A DNA stretch of 64,000 nt from Cernens ardua (GCF_051251085.1 NZ_JBPCZH010000004.1:124001-188000); one strand, 5' to 3'; positions 44,389 to 53,731 are shown, counted from the first letter of the stretch. Notes: generated from the letters alone by a model not told the origin. Numbers and translations are program-made.

Positions 44389-44772
44389 ATGTTAAAAGCG
44401 TGTTCATGTATCGGTTTGCTGCTAATTTCCACATCGGTGATGGCGGGTCCAGCGACCGTTCAGCTTCGTTGTAATGACTTGATCAATAACCCTCAAATCA
44501 ACCACGGCAAGTCTTATAACGTCAGTGTTGATGAAGCAAAGCATCAGGTGACAGTGGGTAAACAGGTCTTCTCTGCTGATATAGGCAAACAAGCGGTGGT
44601 GTGGAAGACGGGCTCACCGGGCGGTACTGTGTCATTAAGCCGAGTGGACTTAAGTTATATCCGCTATGGTCAGTATAAACTTCGCAACGGTGAGTTTAAA
44701 TATGACCATGCGAGTACTGGTTGTGAAATCACCGGTGTTTCTGCCCCCAATACTATTGTGAATGCCTTTTAA
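44389..44772 (+). CDS. Small exported protein, possible microcin immunity or accessory factor
   Basis: A 127-residue protein with a clear signal peptide (cleavage likely after VMA, residue 19). The mature part has two cysteines (28 and 112), which could form a disulfide in the periplasm, and a beta-rich look (VQLRCNDLI, YNVSVDEAKHQVTVG). AAGGAAG precedes ATG 44389. It is 103 bp downstream of the CvaB-like gene on the same strand. I do not recognise a family. Location suggests a role in self-protection or secretion of the microcin, but known class II microcin immunity proteins are usually membrane peptides, so this is a guess. Confidence 0.65.
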   Translation: MLKACSCIGLLLISTSVMAGPATVQLRCNDLINNPQINHGKSYNVSVDEAKHQVTVGKQVFSADIGKQAVVWKTGSPGGTVSLSRVDLSYIRYGQYKLRNGEFKYDHASTGCEITGVSAPNTIVNAF

Positions 44773-44787
44773 GGCACGCTGGTGCAA

Positions 44788-44825
44788 GGTGCTGTTGTAA
44801 GCTCCACCGTGTTTACAACAGCACT
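44788..44825. terminator. Strong hairpin between convergent genes
   Basis: gtgctgttgtaa (44789-44800) is the exact reverse complement of ttacaacagcac (44813-44824), with one extra G-T pair outside and a 12-base loop. It lies between the exported-protein stop (44772) and the Tsx-like stop (44854). The T tail is weak in both directions, so efficiency is uncertain. Confidence 0.5.
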
Positions 44826-44853
44826 TGGGTTCAGAGGAATTAAGAACGATATA

Positions 44854-45816
44854 TCAAAAGCTATACGTCAAAATAAGGTATTCACCCCACCCGGTTGTTT
44901 TCAGCTTTGTTCCGCCCAGCTTTGCCCCAGCCTTCCAGTTTCCACCGTTATGAAAATAACGTCCCATCACAGTGATTGCCCAATGGGTATAGGCTAACGA
45001 GAGCGCATTGGAAGAGGCGATAGCGGTACCGCTGCGTATTGCCGGTGCTTCATGAGACAGCTTTGAATTGAAGTCATAATTGGTAAAGCCAATCCACGAC
45101 AGGTTACCTCCCCATAGGGGGGTTAAGGGGATGAAATACTTGATACCTGCACGCCATCCATCCCAACTGTTTTCATTGGGTGCTTCATAATTTTGGAACT
45201 GGCGCCGTGCATAGAAATTGAAGGAGAGGCTTGCCCGCGTATGGGTATCAATATCTGTACCCAAACCGATATACATGGTGTGCTGGCGCCCTGCACGGTT
45301 ATGTCCCATATCGTAAATATCATCCATAGCGATATAGAACTGGCTGATGGGGCCGAAATGAAGGTTCAGGCCTGTCAGTTTATTGATTGAGAGACGGGGT
45401 TCGAGCTCCCAGAAGAGGGGGGAACCTTTGGTAAAAATACCGCTGTCCGCATGGTTGCCTAGTCCGAAGAAGCGTGGTGCATCGAAATAGCCATATAAAT
45501 CCCATGGCCCTTTATCCCCCATCAATTCATATTCAAGATAAGTGTCATTGACGGGATAAGGTCCAAATCGGATACCGTGGCTGCCTATCATATTGATGTG
45601 CTGTGTCAGCCATGAGGAAAGATACGGGGAGGCAGGGGTAGCATGACATGCCGTTGTCTGTGGTGTGGGTTCTCCCGGGGCTGGGCTGGCGGAACTGTTT
45701 GTTTTTGTTGGGCAAGTGATATTGGTTTGCGATTCCGCCGCTTCCACTGGAGTGAGTAGTGTGCATGACATCATGAACACGGTAGTGACTGCTGCAACTT
45801 TGTGGATGATATGCAT
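44854..45816 (-). CDS. Tsx-like nucleoside-specific channel, outer membrane
   Basis: A 320-residue outer-membrane protein. The signal peptide ends near VEAAE; about 45 polar residues follow before the barrel. INMIGSHGIRFGPYPVNDTYLEYELMGDKGPWDLYGYFDAPRFFG is the hallmark opening of Tsx/OmpK channels, and the last residue is Phe (YLILTYSF). Tsx takes up nucleosides and serves as receptor for colicin K and phage T6 in E. coli. The extra Pro/Thr/Ser-rich stretch near residues 30-60 is unusual. It is transcribed away from the microcin precursor, convergent with the exported protein. Confidence 0.85.
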   Translation of the reverse strand: MHIIHKVAAVTTVFMMSCTLLTPVEAAESQTNITCPTKTNSSASPAPGEPTPQTTACHATPASPYLSSWLTQHINMIGSHGIRFGPYPVNDTYLEYELMGDKGPWDLYGYFDAPRFFGLGNHADSGIFTKGSPLFWELEPRLSINKLTGLNLHFGPISQFYIAMDDIYDMGHNRAGRQHTMYIGLGTDIDTHTRASLSFNFYARRQFQNYEAPNENSWDGWRAGIKYFIPLTPLWGGNLSWIGFTNYDFNSKLSHEAPAIRSGTAIASSNALSLAYTHWAITVMGRYFHNGGNWKAGAKLGGTKLKTTGWGEYLILTYSF

Positions 45817-46120
45817 AAATGTCCCAAATATTGTTATGGTTGCTTATTTTGGGTAGAGGAACTGTGTTCCGTTCAGTTTCGATACAGGGTGATCACTCAA
45901 TATAGTCAATTTTTTAGTTATATCGAAACGCCGGATAAGCATACGCTATCAGAATGTGCGTGTATATATTTGTATGCTATATATGCAGATAGAAAAATGA
46001 GGATAATATAAACGTCACGTTAAACAAGTTAGCAAGCAAATAATTGCTTGTCATATCATGATGTTATAATTAATTATGTATTATCTTCTGTTGATTCAAT
46101 AAATATGATTTCGAAGACAT

Positions 46121-46157
46121 TAAAAAGGTGGTAAATGCTATAGAGCATTTACCACCT
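46121..46157 (-). terminator. Intrinsic terminator of the microcin precursor gene
   Basis: A perfect 14-bp stem (46126-46139 with 46144-46157) with a 4-base loop ends, on the minus strand, in TTTTTA. It begins 54 bases after the microcin stop codon. One of the cleanest terminators in the window. The rest of 45817-46120 is AT-rich without a supported gene. Confidence 0.9.
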
Positions 46158-46210
46158 GTAAATAGAACGATTATTCGAATAAAAGTTCTATCATAAATTA
46201 TGAATGTGCG

Positions 46211-46552
46211 TTAAACGAAGCCTTTAATAATTCCACCTACGGCATTGCCTACAGCAGTACCTATCGCACCGATGCTGTCTGCTGCTACAGTACCTACCGC
46301 GCTACCGGTTGCACCGATAAGAGACGGAGCATCTTCGCTGACACCTTTGCCCACTTTGCCTGCGATATTTAGACCGCCTTCGACAGCAGAGCCGATACCT
46401 GCACCTACTGCTCCACCAATACTGGAAGCGCTACCACCACTGATGATACCGGTAAAAGCATCACCCGCATCTTTACCAGCATCGCCGAATGCAGTCGCAA
46501 TGGCACCTGCACCAGATACAGCATTGATTTCATTCAATTCCAAAGTTCTCAT
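46211..46552 (-). CDS. Class II microcin precursor with double-glycine-type leader
   Basis: A 113-residue precursor. The leader MRTLELNEINAVSGA is almost that of microcin V (MRTLTLNELDSVSGG) and ends in a Gly-Ala cleavage site, giving a mature peptide of 98 residues. The core is very rich in Gly and Ala with GxxxG-like runs (GGAVGAGIGSAVEGG, GTAVGNAVGGIIKGF), no cysteine and no Ser-rich siderophore-attachment tail, so it looks like an unmodified pore-forming microcin. AGAGGAAAGG precedes the ATG. The CvaA/CvaB-like export genes lie 2-5 kb away on the other strand. No membrane-type immunity ORF is evident beside it. Confidence 0.88.
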   Translation of the reverse strand: MRTLELNEINAVSGAGAIATAFGDAGKDAGDAFTGIISGGSASSIGGAVGAGIGSAVEGGLNIAGKVGKGVSEDAPSLIGATGSAVGTVAADSIGAIGTAVGNAVGGIIKGFV

Positions 46553-46594
46553 GGCCTTTCCTCTTTATTAAAGTGCGATATATACATAGGGTTA

Positions 46595-46600
46595 AATATA
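46595..46600 (-). promoter_or_regulatory. Predicted -10 element of the microcin promoter
   Basis: On the minus strand TATATT lies at 46600-46595. A start near 46588 would place the FNR/ANR box centre (46649.5) at about -61.5, a common class I activator position. The -35 region (TGCCTC) is poor, as expected for an activator-dependent promoter. The register is inferred. Confidence 0.4.
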
Positions 46601-46642
46601 TCTCACTGTCATCTTTCGAGGCAGTGAACTCAATAAGGACTA

Positions 46643-46656
46643 TTGATAAATATCAA
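46643..46656. promoter_or_regulatory. Perfect FNR/ANR box
   Basis: TTGAT (46643-46647), N4, ATCAA (46652-46656) matches the FNR/ANR consensus TTGAT-N4-ATCAA at all ten positions. It is about 91 bp upstream of the microcin start and about 280 bp from the divergent monooxygenase start, so the microcin gene is the likelier target. This suggests induction at low oxygen. The rest of 46553-46935 has no gene. Confidence 0.7.
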
Positions 46657-46935
46657 TCATGTTCACATGCAATGTTGATAGCACTGGGGTCTGTCTGAAA
46701 AGGCTATCACATTTATTAATAGAACCTTTTATTTGCTTTGACAACCCTTCTAAAGCGTGACTTTAGTCTAATTTGTTTTAGCTTATAAAGGTTGCCCGCA
46801 TAAGTGAGTATATCTCTGGTTATATGACTTTTTGATGTCTAAATGAGAACTGTTATGTGACGTATCCTTTATTTTTTCAGTGAGGGATGCTTGCATAGTG
46901 GCTAACACGCATTCGAATGATTAGGCCTTTCTCCG

Positions 46936-48396
46936 ATGACAGATACACACCCGCTTCCTACTCCTGATAATGATCCCGCAGTGTCGTTAGATGAACTCGT
47001 CTCTGATCAGCTTTCTTTATTGAATTATCCGCCTGCCAATTGGGTACCCGAGAAAACGCTGGCCTCAGGGGAAAAGCTGGTAGATGTCACTATCATCGGT
47101 GCGGGACAGTGTGGACTGGCGGCTGCTTTTTCACTTAAACGAAAAGGTATCTCCAATATCCGTATTCTCGATCGTCATCCAGAGGGTATAGCCGGTCCCT
47201 GGCTTAATTTTGCCCGTATGGAAACGTTACGCTCACCCACGCATTTGCTTGGCCCTGCCTGTGATATACCCGGCCTGACTTTTCAGGCCTGGTTTCGTTA
47301 TCACTATGGCTCCGAGGCTTTTGACAATATGGAGCGCATTCCTAGAACGCAGTGGCAGACTTATTTGGAGTGGTACCGACACGTATTGGGCTTGAGAGTT
47401 GAATTCGATACTTCCGTGACCCGGATAGCACCAGCAGATAAAGGGTTGCGTGTGTCTATCCATTCTCCTGATGGTCATGAATCATTCGCGACACGCAAAG
47501 TGGTATTGGCAACGGGAATGTCTGGATTGGGAACCACGCGGATACCCGATTTTCTTGATCATCTATCGAAGCATTATTGGGCTCACTCATCGGGTGATAT
47601 TGATTTCAATGCATTGAAGGGTAAGAAAGTTGTTGTCGTGGGGATGGGCTCTTCAGCCATGGATAATGCCGCAGAAGCATTGGAGCATGGAGCCAAAGAG
47701 GTACATCTTTTGGCTCGACGCCAGACGATGCCGACCATCAACAAGCTGATGGGGATTGGAAGCCCCGGGTTCATTGATGGATATCCGGACCTGAGCCCTG
47801 ATTGGCGCTGGCGTATCATGAGTTATGCTGACAACGCTCAGGTTCCGCCGCCGCACGGGTCGACACTCCGAGTGAGCCGCCATGCCAACGCCTTTTTTCA
47901 CTTCAATGCAGCCATTGAATCCGTTGATGAAACGTCCGAAGGCCTTTCGATCATGACTGCCTCAGGAAAATACGACGAAGCCGATTTCATTATTGCGGCA
48001 ACGGGGTTCAAAACGGATGTGACAGCGCCCACTGAGTTATCTGAACTATCCCCTTTCATTGCGCTTTGGAAAGACCGTTATACGCCCCCTGAAGGGTTGG
48101 AAAATGAAGCGTTATCATCTTCGCCATGGTTGGGAAAAGGTTTTCAGTTCATCGAGCGTGACGAGGGGGAGCTACCCGCATTGAAAAATGTTCATGCCTT
48201 CAATGCAGCTGCTTCTCTTTCACTCGGCAAGGTAAGTGGCGATATCCCTTCCGTCAGTGTGGGGGCGGGCTGGTTGGCACGCTGCATTGCATCCGATCTC
48301 TATAATGATGATATAGAAGAGCATTGGCAGGCTTTGTTGGATTATTCCAAACCGGAACTGGATGGGAGTGAATGGCGTGATGCTGACTCACGCTGA
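46936..48396 (+). CDS. Flavin-containing monooxygenase-like NAD(P)H/FAD oxidoreductase
   Basis: A 486-residue two-dinucleotide flavoprotein. The FAD motif is VTIIGAGQCGLAAAFSL (55-60 GAGQCG), the NADPH motif is VVVVGMGSSAMDNAAEAL near 235, and the late FIIAATGFKTDV motif is typical of FMO/Baeyer-Villiger-like enzymes. The first 50 residues are an extra polar N-terminus. It probably oxygenates a nitrogen or sulfur centre or a ketone; substrate unknown. It is monocistronic. A GC-rich hairpin about 150 bp after the stop lacks a T tail. Confidence 0.83.
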   Translation: MTDTHPLPTPDNDPAVSLDELVSDQLSLLNYPPANWVPEKTLASGEKLVDVTIIGAGQCGLAAAFSLKRKGISNIRILDRHPEGIAGPWLNFARMETLRSPTHLLGPACDIPGLTFQAWFRYHYGSEAFDNMERIPRTQWQTYLEWYRHVLGLRVEFDTSVTRIAPADKGLRVSIHSPDGHESFATRKVVLATGMSGLGTTRIPDFLDHLSKHYWAHSSGDIDFNALKGKKVVVVGMGSSAMDNAAEALEHGAKEVHLLARRQTMPTINKLMGIGSPGFIDGYPDLSPDWRWRIMSYADNAQVPPPHGSTLRVSRHANAFFHFNAAIESVDETSEGLSIMTASGKYDEADFIIAATGFKTDVTAPTELSELSPFIALWKDRYTPPEGLENEALSSSPWLGKGFQFIERDEGELPALKNVHAFNAAASLSLGKVSGDIPSVSVGAGWLARCIASDLYNDDIEEHWQALLDYSKPELDGSEWRDADSR

Positions 48397-48661
48397 GAAA
48401 TATCACGGTACGTTTGTGTTGCGTATGTGTGGGGAGTGATGTGCCTCGCGAAACGTCTCTTGAGGTTTCCAAGCTTGCTGGATAAGCGAATGCGGATGTA
48501 TTGGGTTGCTATCTTGCCTGTAAGAAGCATGAGCCCTCCAAACGTAAACGGCGCCCCGTATCGGGAGCGCCGTCGCTATGCATAGCTTTCAATATTGCAA
48601 GTTACCCAGGGCAGTATTACTCGTCATAGGTATACAACTTTGCAAAAAGCATTCAGCGTAA

Positions 48662-49441
48662 TTATCCGTCGCTACGTACCTGTGCATGGCTGATCAGTGC
48701 GAAAATGAAGGTGCCACCAATTACATTGCCCAAGAGCGTCGGGATACCAAACTGGAAGATCGCATCGTGTAGCGTTGTCAGGCCGTTCAAGAGTAGATAC
48801 ATCACCTCAACTGCACCGACGATGATATGCGTGAAATCACCGATGGCAATCACATAGGTGACAAGGAAAATCATCAGAATGTGACCTTGACGGATGCAGC
48901 TTAGTATCCATACAAGGGTTGCAATCAACCAACCTGCCAACAGACCTTTACTGAACATTTGCATAGGGGAGTTTTCCATCATGTGCAGTCCAATGTGCTG
49001 CATGGAAGCGATGACCCCATGATTGAAAATAGGTAGATATGTGATCGTCAACGAAGCAATCAGGGCACCCACCAAATTCCCTGTAAACACAGCGAGCCAT
49101 ATCCTCAGCACGCGGCGAAAGCGCCTGAATGAGGGCTTGCTCATGAACGGCAAGACAGGCGTCACGGTGTTTTCAGTAAACAATTGTTGATTGGCCGTGA
49201 TAACTAGAATGAAGCCCACGGTATACCCCATGGCTTCGATCAGGAAATCAAAAGGGCTATTACCAATGTAGGTATGCAGGACTGCACGGGCAATCAGGGA
49301 GGTGCTCATGGTGATACCACCGGCAACGGCAGACCACCAAAGGGCCATGAAATCACGGCTGAGCTCTTTCTCTCCACTGCGACGGATCTTTTCATGTACC
49401 GCAGCTGCCTTCGACGGCATGTTCTCTTCTGTGATACTCAT
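48662..49441 (-). CDS. Formate/nitrite transporter (FNT) family protein, YfdC-like
   Basis: A 259-residue inner-membrane protein with six predicted helices. LSRDFMALWWSAVAGGITMSTSLIARAVLH opens the channel fold, and VFTGNLVGALIAS and FGIPTLLGNVIGGTFIFALISH resemble the paired N-x-x-G motifs of FNT pores. The polar N-terminus and overall sequence are closest to YfdC, an FNT member of unclear substrate, rather than FocA or NirC. GGAG lies upstream of the start. Monocistronic. The 468 bp to the next gene hold no feature I can support. Confidence 0.82.
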   Translation of the reverse strand: MSITEENMPSKAAAVHEKIRRSGEKELSRDFMALWWSAVAGGITMSTSLIARAVLHTYIGNSPFDFLIEAMGYTVGFILVITANQQLFTENTVTPVLPFMSKPSFRRFRRVLRIWLAVFTGNLVGALIASLTITYLPIFNHGVIASMQHIGLHMMENSPMQMFSKGLLAGWLIATLVWILSCIRQGHILMIFLVTYVIAIGDFTHIIVGAVEVMYLLLNGLTTLHDAIFQFGIPTLLGNVIGGTFIFALISHAQVRSDG

Positions 49442-49909
49442 TAACTCATGACTCCAAAGTGATAAAGGCCATTATAGACAAGTGGCCCAGTATCCTGTTT
49501 GAGACTCATTCATCAGGGAATGAGGCGAGCGCACTTATGGGGCAATAACTGAAGCAATCCAGTTTAGCTGGTTTTTCTTCATGTGTGTGCGGTTAATGTA
49601 ACCGTCGGTTAGCCAGCACTCGGTGCTTGATTCAAAAGAGGCGGCAATATATAGACTTTATCCTCTTATGGATAGGGGGCGCGGTAATTTATCTTCAATC
49701 GCATTGATGTGTTTCTACTATAAGAACGCGTTTATGTGCGGGCGTTCATACGTAACGACAGAATGAAGAGGCGTATGCAGTTTTGAAGACAAAAACATGT
49801 TAAGCGTTATCTTCTCCCGCTATGTGAAGGTTGGATGCCGATAAGGAGACAACACCACCCCCCATGCAGTGGCTCGGTTTTCGACGGGTTTGTCCTATTG
49901 AAGAATAAC

Positions 49910-52900
49910 TTATCGTGCTGAAGAAGGTTGAATGAACCTCAGAATGTATTTGAACCACAGCCGCGAAATAAATTTGCCTACTTTATCAAGATAGACATAG
50001 ATGACCGGTGTTGTGTAAAGCGTAAAAAGCTGACTGACGACCAACCCACCGCAAATGGCAATACCCAACGGATGACGCAGCCCTGCATCGCCGCGTGTTT
50101 CCAGTACCATGGGGAAGGCACCTAGAAAGGCAGCCAGTGACGTCATGATAATGGGGCGAAAGCGTAGTTTGCATGCTTCCAGTACCGATGCTTCAGGTGT
50201 ATCGCCCGTTTCACGTTCATGAGAGATGGCAAAATCTACCACCATAATGGCATTTTTCTTTACTATGCCTATCAATAGCAGTATCCCTATCATTGCGATG
50301 ACGGTGAGCTGTGTCTTGGTCATGATCATCAGCAGGAGCGCTCCCAGCCCAGCGGGTGGAATCGTCGACATGATGGTAATCGGATGGATCAGGTTTTCAT
50401 AAAGCATTCCCAGCACAATATACATGGTGACTAACGCCGCCAGTAGTAGCCATGGGATGGACTCGGCAAATTCGATCATTTCCTGCCCTTCACCGGGATA
50501 GACACCATGGATGGAATCAGGTACGCCTACTTGTACCATCGCTTGTTGAATAGCCTGTTGGGCTTGTTGAAGGGAGTAGCCATGCGCCAGATTGAAGGAA
50601 ATATTGCTGACTGCCGACTGATCCTGATGATCGACCTCTACCGGCGCATTGGCGGGTCGGAAGCGGGTAAACAGTGAGAGAGGAATTGCTTTCCCTTGTG
50701 TATTTACGATGTAGAGTTTATTCAGAATATTCGGGCTTTGCCGGTACGCGGCTTTCACGTCCATGACGACATAATACTGGTTGAGGGGGTAGTAAAGTGT
50801 CGCAATTTGCGATTGTGCAAATGCATTCCCCAATAACGTATCAATGGTTTGGGCATTGATACCGTAACGCGCTGCCGCCTGCCGGTCGATTTCCAGCATG
50901 ATTTCCTGACCCGCATTTTGTGATGAAGCATCCACACCGGTGAGCTGGGGCAAATGCTTCATGGCCTGCGCCACTTTCGGGGCCCATTGTTTTAAAGCGG
51001 TCAGGTCTCCTGATTCCAGACTGTACTGGTAAGCACCACCAGAACTACCACCGCCGCCCGATTGAAGGTCACCAGCCGAATGGACAAACAACTGTGCTCC
51101 CGGGATATTGGCCGTTTTAGCCATCAGGCGGTTGGCTACATCCGTAGCAGAATCGCTGCGTTGATTGAGAGGCTTTAGATCGATGATGAACTGCGCTTCG
51201 TTGACGGAACCAAAATTATCCCCCACGAACATCATTAAGTTATTCACATCCGGATCTTTGCGGATGATGCTCGACATACGGTGGACAATTGGCAGCATGG
51301 CCTGATACGACGTCGTTTGATCTGCCGTCGCCATGCCGAATACGATCCCTGTGTCCTGATCGGGGAAAAACCCCTTTTGCACAACAGTAAACAAGTAGCC
51401 ATTCAAGACAATGGAGCCAATGAACAGTAAAAGTACCAGCGGTTTCAACCGAATGGCCCAGGTAAGCGAGCGAGCATATCCCTGAGTGAGGGCATTCAGG
51501 CCCCGTTCTGCCCTGTCTGAAAGTCGCTGTAGTATGGCTTTGAAGGTGCTTTGGGAGCTGGTGTGTACCTGTGGGGAAAGTTTCAATAGGTAGGCGCACA
51601 GCATGGGCGTGAGCGTTAGCGAGACGAAGAGAGACATGACCAGAGAGATAGAGAGTGTCATCGCAAACTCTCGGAAAAGACGCCCGATAATGCTGCCCAT
51701 CAACAGGATAGGAAGGAAGACGGCAATGAGTGAGGCTGTCATGGCCACGACGGTAAAACCTACCTCGCGAGTGCCCTTGATAGCCGCTGCTATCGGATTC
51801 ATCCCCTCTTCAATATGACGTGTAATGTTTTCCAGCACGACAATGGCATCGTCGACGACAAACCCGGTGGCGACGATGAGCGCCATGAGGGAAAGGTTAT
51901 CCAGGCTATAGCCCATCAGATACATCACCGCACAGCTTCCCATCAGTGAAATGGGCAGGGCAACGGCAGGGATGAGCATGGCTCTGAGGTTACGTAAGAA
52001 CAGCAATACGACCACGATCACCAACAGTACGGCAATATACAGCGTCAGCTCTGTGCTTTGGAGAAATGCTTGAATGGTCGTGGAGCGATCAAGGCTAAGA
52101 TTGAGTGAAACGCCCGCTGGAAGCTGGCTTCTCAATTCAGGCAATCGGGCTTTGATCGCATTGACCGTTTGCAGGATATTGGCATCCGCTGATTGGCTGA
52201 TAATCAGCATGACGGTTGGCTGACCGTTGTATTCTCCCGAGTTATAAATATCTTCGACGGAATCCGTGACGTTAGCGACATCGCCAAGATGCACGCTATG
52301 CCCCTGATGGTAGCCGATGACCAATGGGCGATAATCCGCTGCTACGCTTTGTTGTGCGTTATTTTCGATAATCCAGTGAGTACTTTTTCCCTCCAGTCCA
52401 CCGACAGGTGCTACGCCGGTGGTTTCCCTGATAGCGGTAGCAATGCTGTTAAGTGAAATACCCTCATGGCTTAAGCGATTCGGGTCAAGTTCGACGCGAA
52501 TAGCGGGTAAAGAGCTGCCAGCCACTTGCACCTGACCCACGCCACTGACTTGTGAAATGCTTTGTTGCAACCGGCTGGAAGCAATGTTGTACAGTTCTGT
52601 AGAAGTGTGATTATGAGACGTAAGTGCCAGAACCAGAATGGGGGCCTGAGAAGGATTCGCCTTGAAGTAGGTGGGCATTTGCGTCATGCCGCTGGGGAGC
52701 ATACTGCGTGTTGATTCGATGGCGGCTTGTACGTCACGTGCGGCGCCATTGATATTACGATTCAAGTCAAATTGTACGATGACCTGGGTATAACCTACTT
52801 GACTGCTTGAGGTAATTTGGGAGATGCCACCTATTTGCCCCATCGCTCGTTCCAACGGCGCCGCAACGGTTGATGCCATTGTGTCCGGATTGGCACCCGA

Positions 52901-53053
52901 TAGTGATGCCTGAACAATGATGGTGGGCAGCGTAAGCTGCGGTAACGGAGCAACAGGCATCAAGGCATAGCCAAGGCAGCCCAGCAGAAAGATGGAAGCG
53001 CTGATCAGCACAGTGGCAACGGGCCGACGGATGAATAATTCGAGAAATTTCAT
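49910..53053 (-). CDS. RND efflux permease (HAE1, MdtB/MdtC-like), adaptor absent
   Basis: A 1047-residue proton-driven drug pump subunit with 12 helices and two large periplasmic loops. The N-terminus FIRRPVATVLISASIFLLGCLGYALMPVAPLPQLTLPTI is the MdtB/MdtC type. The proton-relay Asp pair is in GFVVDDAIVVLENI and the relay Lys in IGIVKKNAIMVVDFA. A complete pump needs a periplasmic adaptor and a TolC-like duct; neither is adjacent, and upstream is only an unrelated small protein. A partner may be encoded elsewhere. The 370 bp upstream hold no gene. Confidence 0.92.
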   Translation of the reverse strand: MKFLELFIRRPVATVLISASIFLLGCLGYALMPVAPLPQLTLPTIIVQASLSGANPDTMASTVAAPLERAMGQIGGISQITSSSQVGYTQVIVQFDLNRNINGAARDVQAAIESTRSMLPSGMTQMPTYFKANPSQAPILVLALTSHNHTSTELYNIASSRLQQSISQVSGVGQVQVAGSSLPAIRVELDPNRLSHEGISLNSIATAIRETTGVAPVGGLEGKSTHWIIENNAQQSVAADYRPLVIGYHQGHSVHLGDVANVTDSVEDIYNSGEYNGQPTVMLIISQSADANILQTVNAIKARLPELRSQLPAGVSLNLSLDRSTTIQAFLQSTELTLYIAVLLVIVVVLLFLRNLRAMLIPAVALPISLMGSCAVMYLMGYSLDNLSLMALIVATGFVVDDAIVVLENITRHIEEGMNPIAAAIKGTREVGFTVVAMTASLIAVFLPILLMGSIIGRLFREFAMTLSISLVMSLFVSLTLTPMLCAYLLKLSPQVHTSSQSTFKAILQRLSDRAERGLNALTQGYARSLTWAIRLKPLVLLLFIGSIVLNGYLFTVVQKGFFPDQDTGIVFGMATADQTTSYQAMLPIVHRMSSIIRKDPDVNNLMMFVGDNFGSVNEAQFIIDLKPLNQRSDSATDVANRLMAKTANIPGAQLFVHSAGDLQSGGGGSSGGAYQYSLESGDLTALKQWAPKVAQAMKHLPQLTGVDASSQNAGQEIMLEIDRQAAARYGINAQTIDTLLGNAFAQSQIATLYYPLNQYYVVMDVKAAYRQSPNILNKLYIVNTQGKAIPLSLFTRFRPANAPVEVDHQDQSAVSNISFNLAHGYSLQQAQQAIQQAMVQVGVPDSIHGVYPGEGQEMIEFAESIPWLLLAALVTMYIVLGMLYENLIHPITIMSTIPPAGLGALLLMIMTKTQLTVIAMIGILLLIGIVKKNAIMVVDFAISHERETGDTPEASVLEACKLRFRPIIMTSLAAFLGAFPMVLETRGDAGLRHPLGIAICGGLVVSQLFTLYTTPVIYVYLDKVGKFISRLWFKYILRFIQPSSAR

Positions 53054-53425
53054 TCGTCACAACCTGTTTGAGTCGCTATGTTCGCTATATGCGCGTTACA
53101 AGGTATACAAGGAAGAAGCGATCCACTAAAAAGCGGCCGCTCCGCGGGAGAGCTTCCCCGACGATTTGCTACCCTTTCATACCTCATTCCCTCATGAGAA
53201 TTGAGAGTGGTATATCCGCGATTACCATCACTGGAAGAGATTCCCGTCACAACGATTTACGCCCTGTACTTTTTATAATTTTAATCAGTATTTTTATCAG
53301 AAGAGGCTTTCTTTTTTGCTCCTTATAGCATAGCAGGGCGGACAATAGCGTCTACCCCGAATATGGTCAAAATTCATGATCTTTTAGCAGGGCCGAATTT
53401 TACGTGAGTTCATGTTGGCATTTAA

Positions 53426-53731
53426 TCAAACCGGGCTGCCCTCGACGGGTTGATTTTGCTGATCGAAGAAAAATGAATTGAAGTCTGAACTTACGTGAGA
53501 AAAGAAGTGGACTGTCATAATCGCGAATACAATATTGAGCACAAACAAAATGATAGCCCACAGCAATGCCGCAGCAGCAAAGTTTCGTTTGGTTGGATTC
53601 GTGTTTTTGCTAAAAAACCAATACAGACAAAATGCAAGCCCTACCATGGGGATGCTTAATGCTAATAGTGTCCAGAACCAATTCGTTTTGGATATGATGG
53701 GGGTAGCTGATTGCTCATGAGAAGGGGACAT
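53426..53731 (-). CDS. Small two-helix membrane protein
   Basis: A 101-residue hypothetical protein. I set the start at ATG 53731 (MSPSHEQSAT), where AGGAG lies 8 bases upstream; a longer frame to 53767 lacks a site. Two hydrophobic helices (about 22-40 and 55-78) are joined by a basic loop (SKNTNPTKRNF); the C-terminus is polar with FFFDQQNQPVEG. No family is recognised. It is divergent from the amino-acid permease and 372 bp upstream of the RND gene on the same strand. Confidence 0.65.
   Translation of the reverse strand: MSPSHEQSATPIISKTNWFWTLLALSIPMVGLAFCLYWFFSKNTNPTKRNFAAAALLWAIILFVLNIVFAIMTVHFFSHVSSDFNSFFFDQQNQPVEGSPV

Noticed and set aside
46245..46571. 108-residue + strand ORF rich in Pro and Ala opposite the microcin gene
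   Set aside because: Its Pro/Ala repeats mirror Gly/Ala codons of the real minus-strand microcin precursor, which has leader, ribosome site and terminator.
48548..48573. GC-rich hairpin after the flavin monooxygenase gene
   Set aside because: The stem is good, but neither strand has a T tract, and it lies 150 bp from the stop; not called a terminator.
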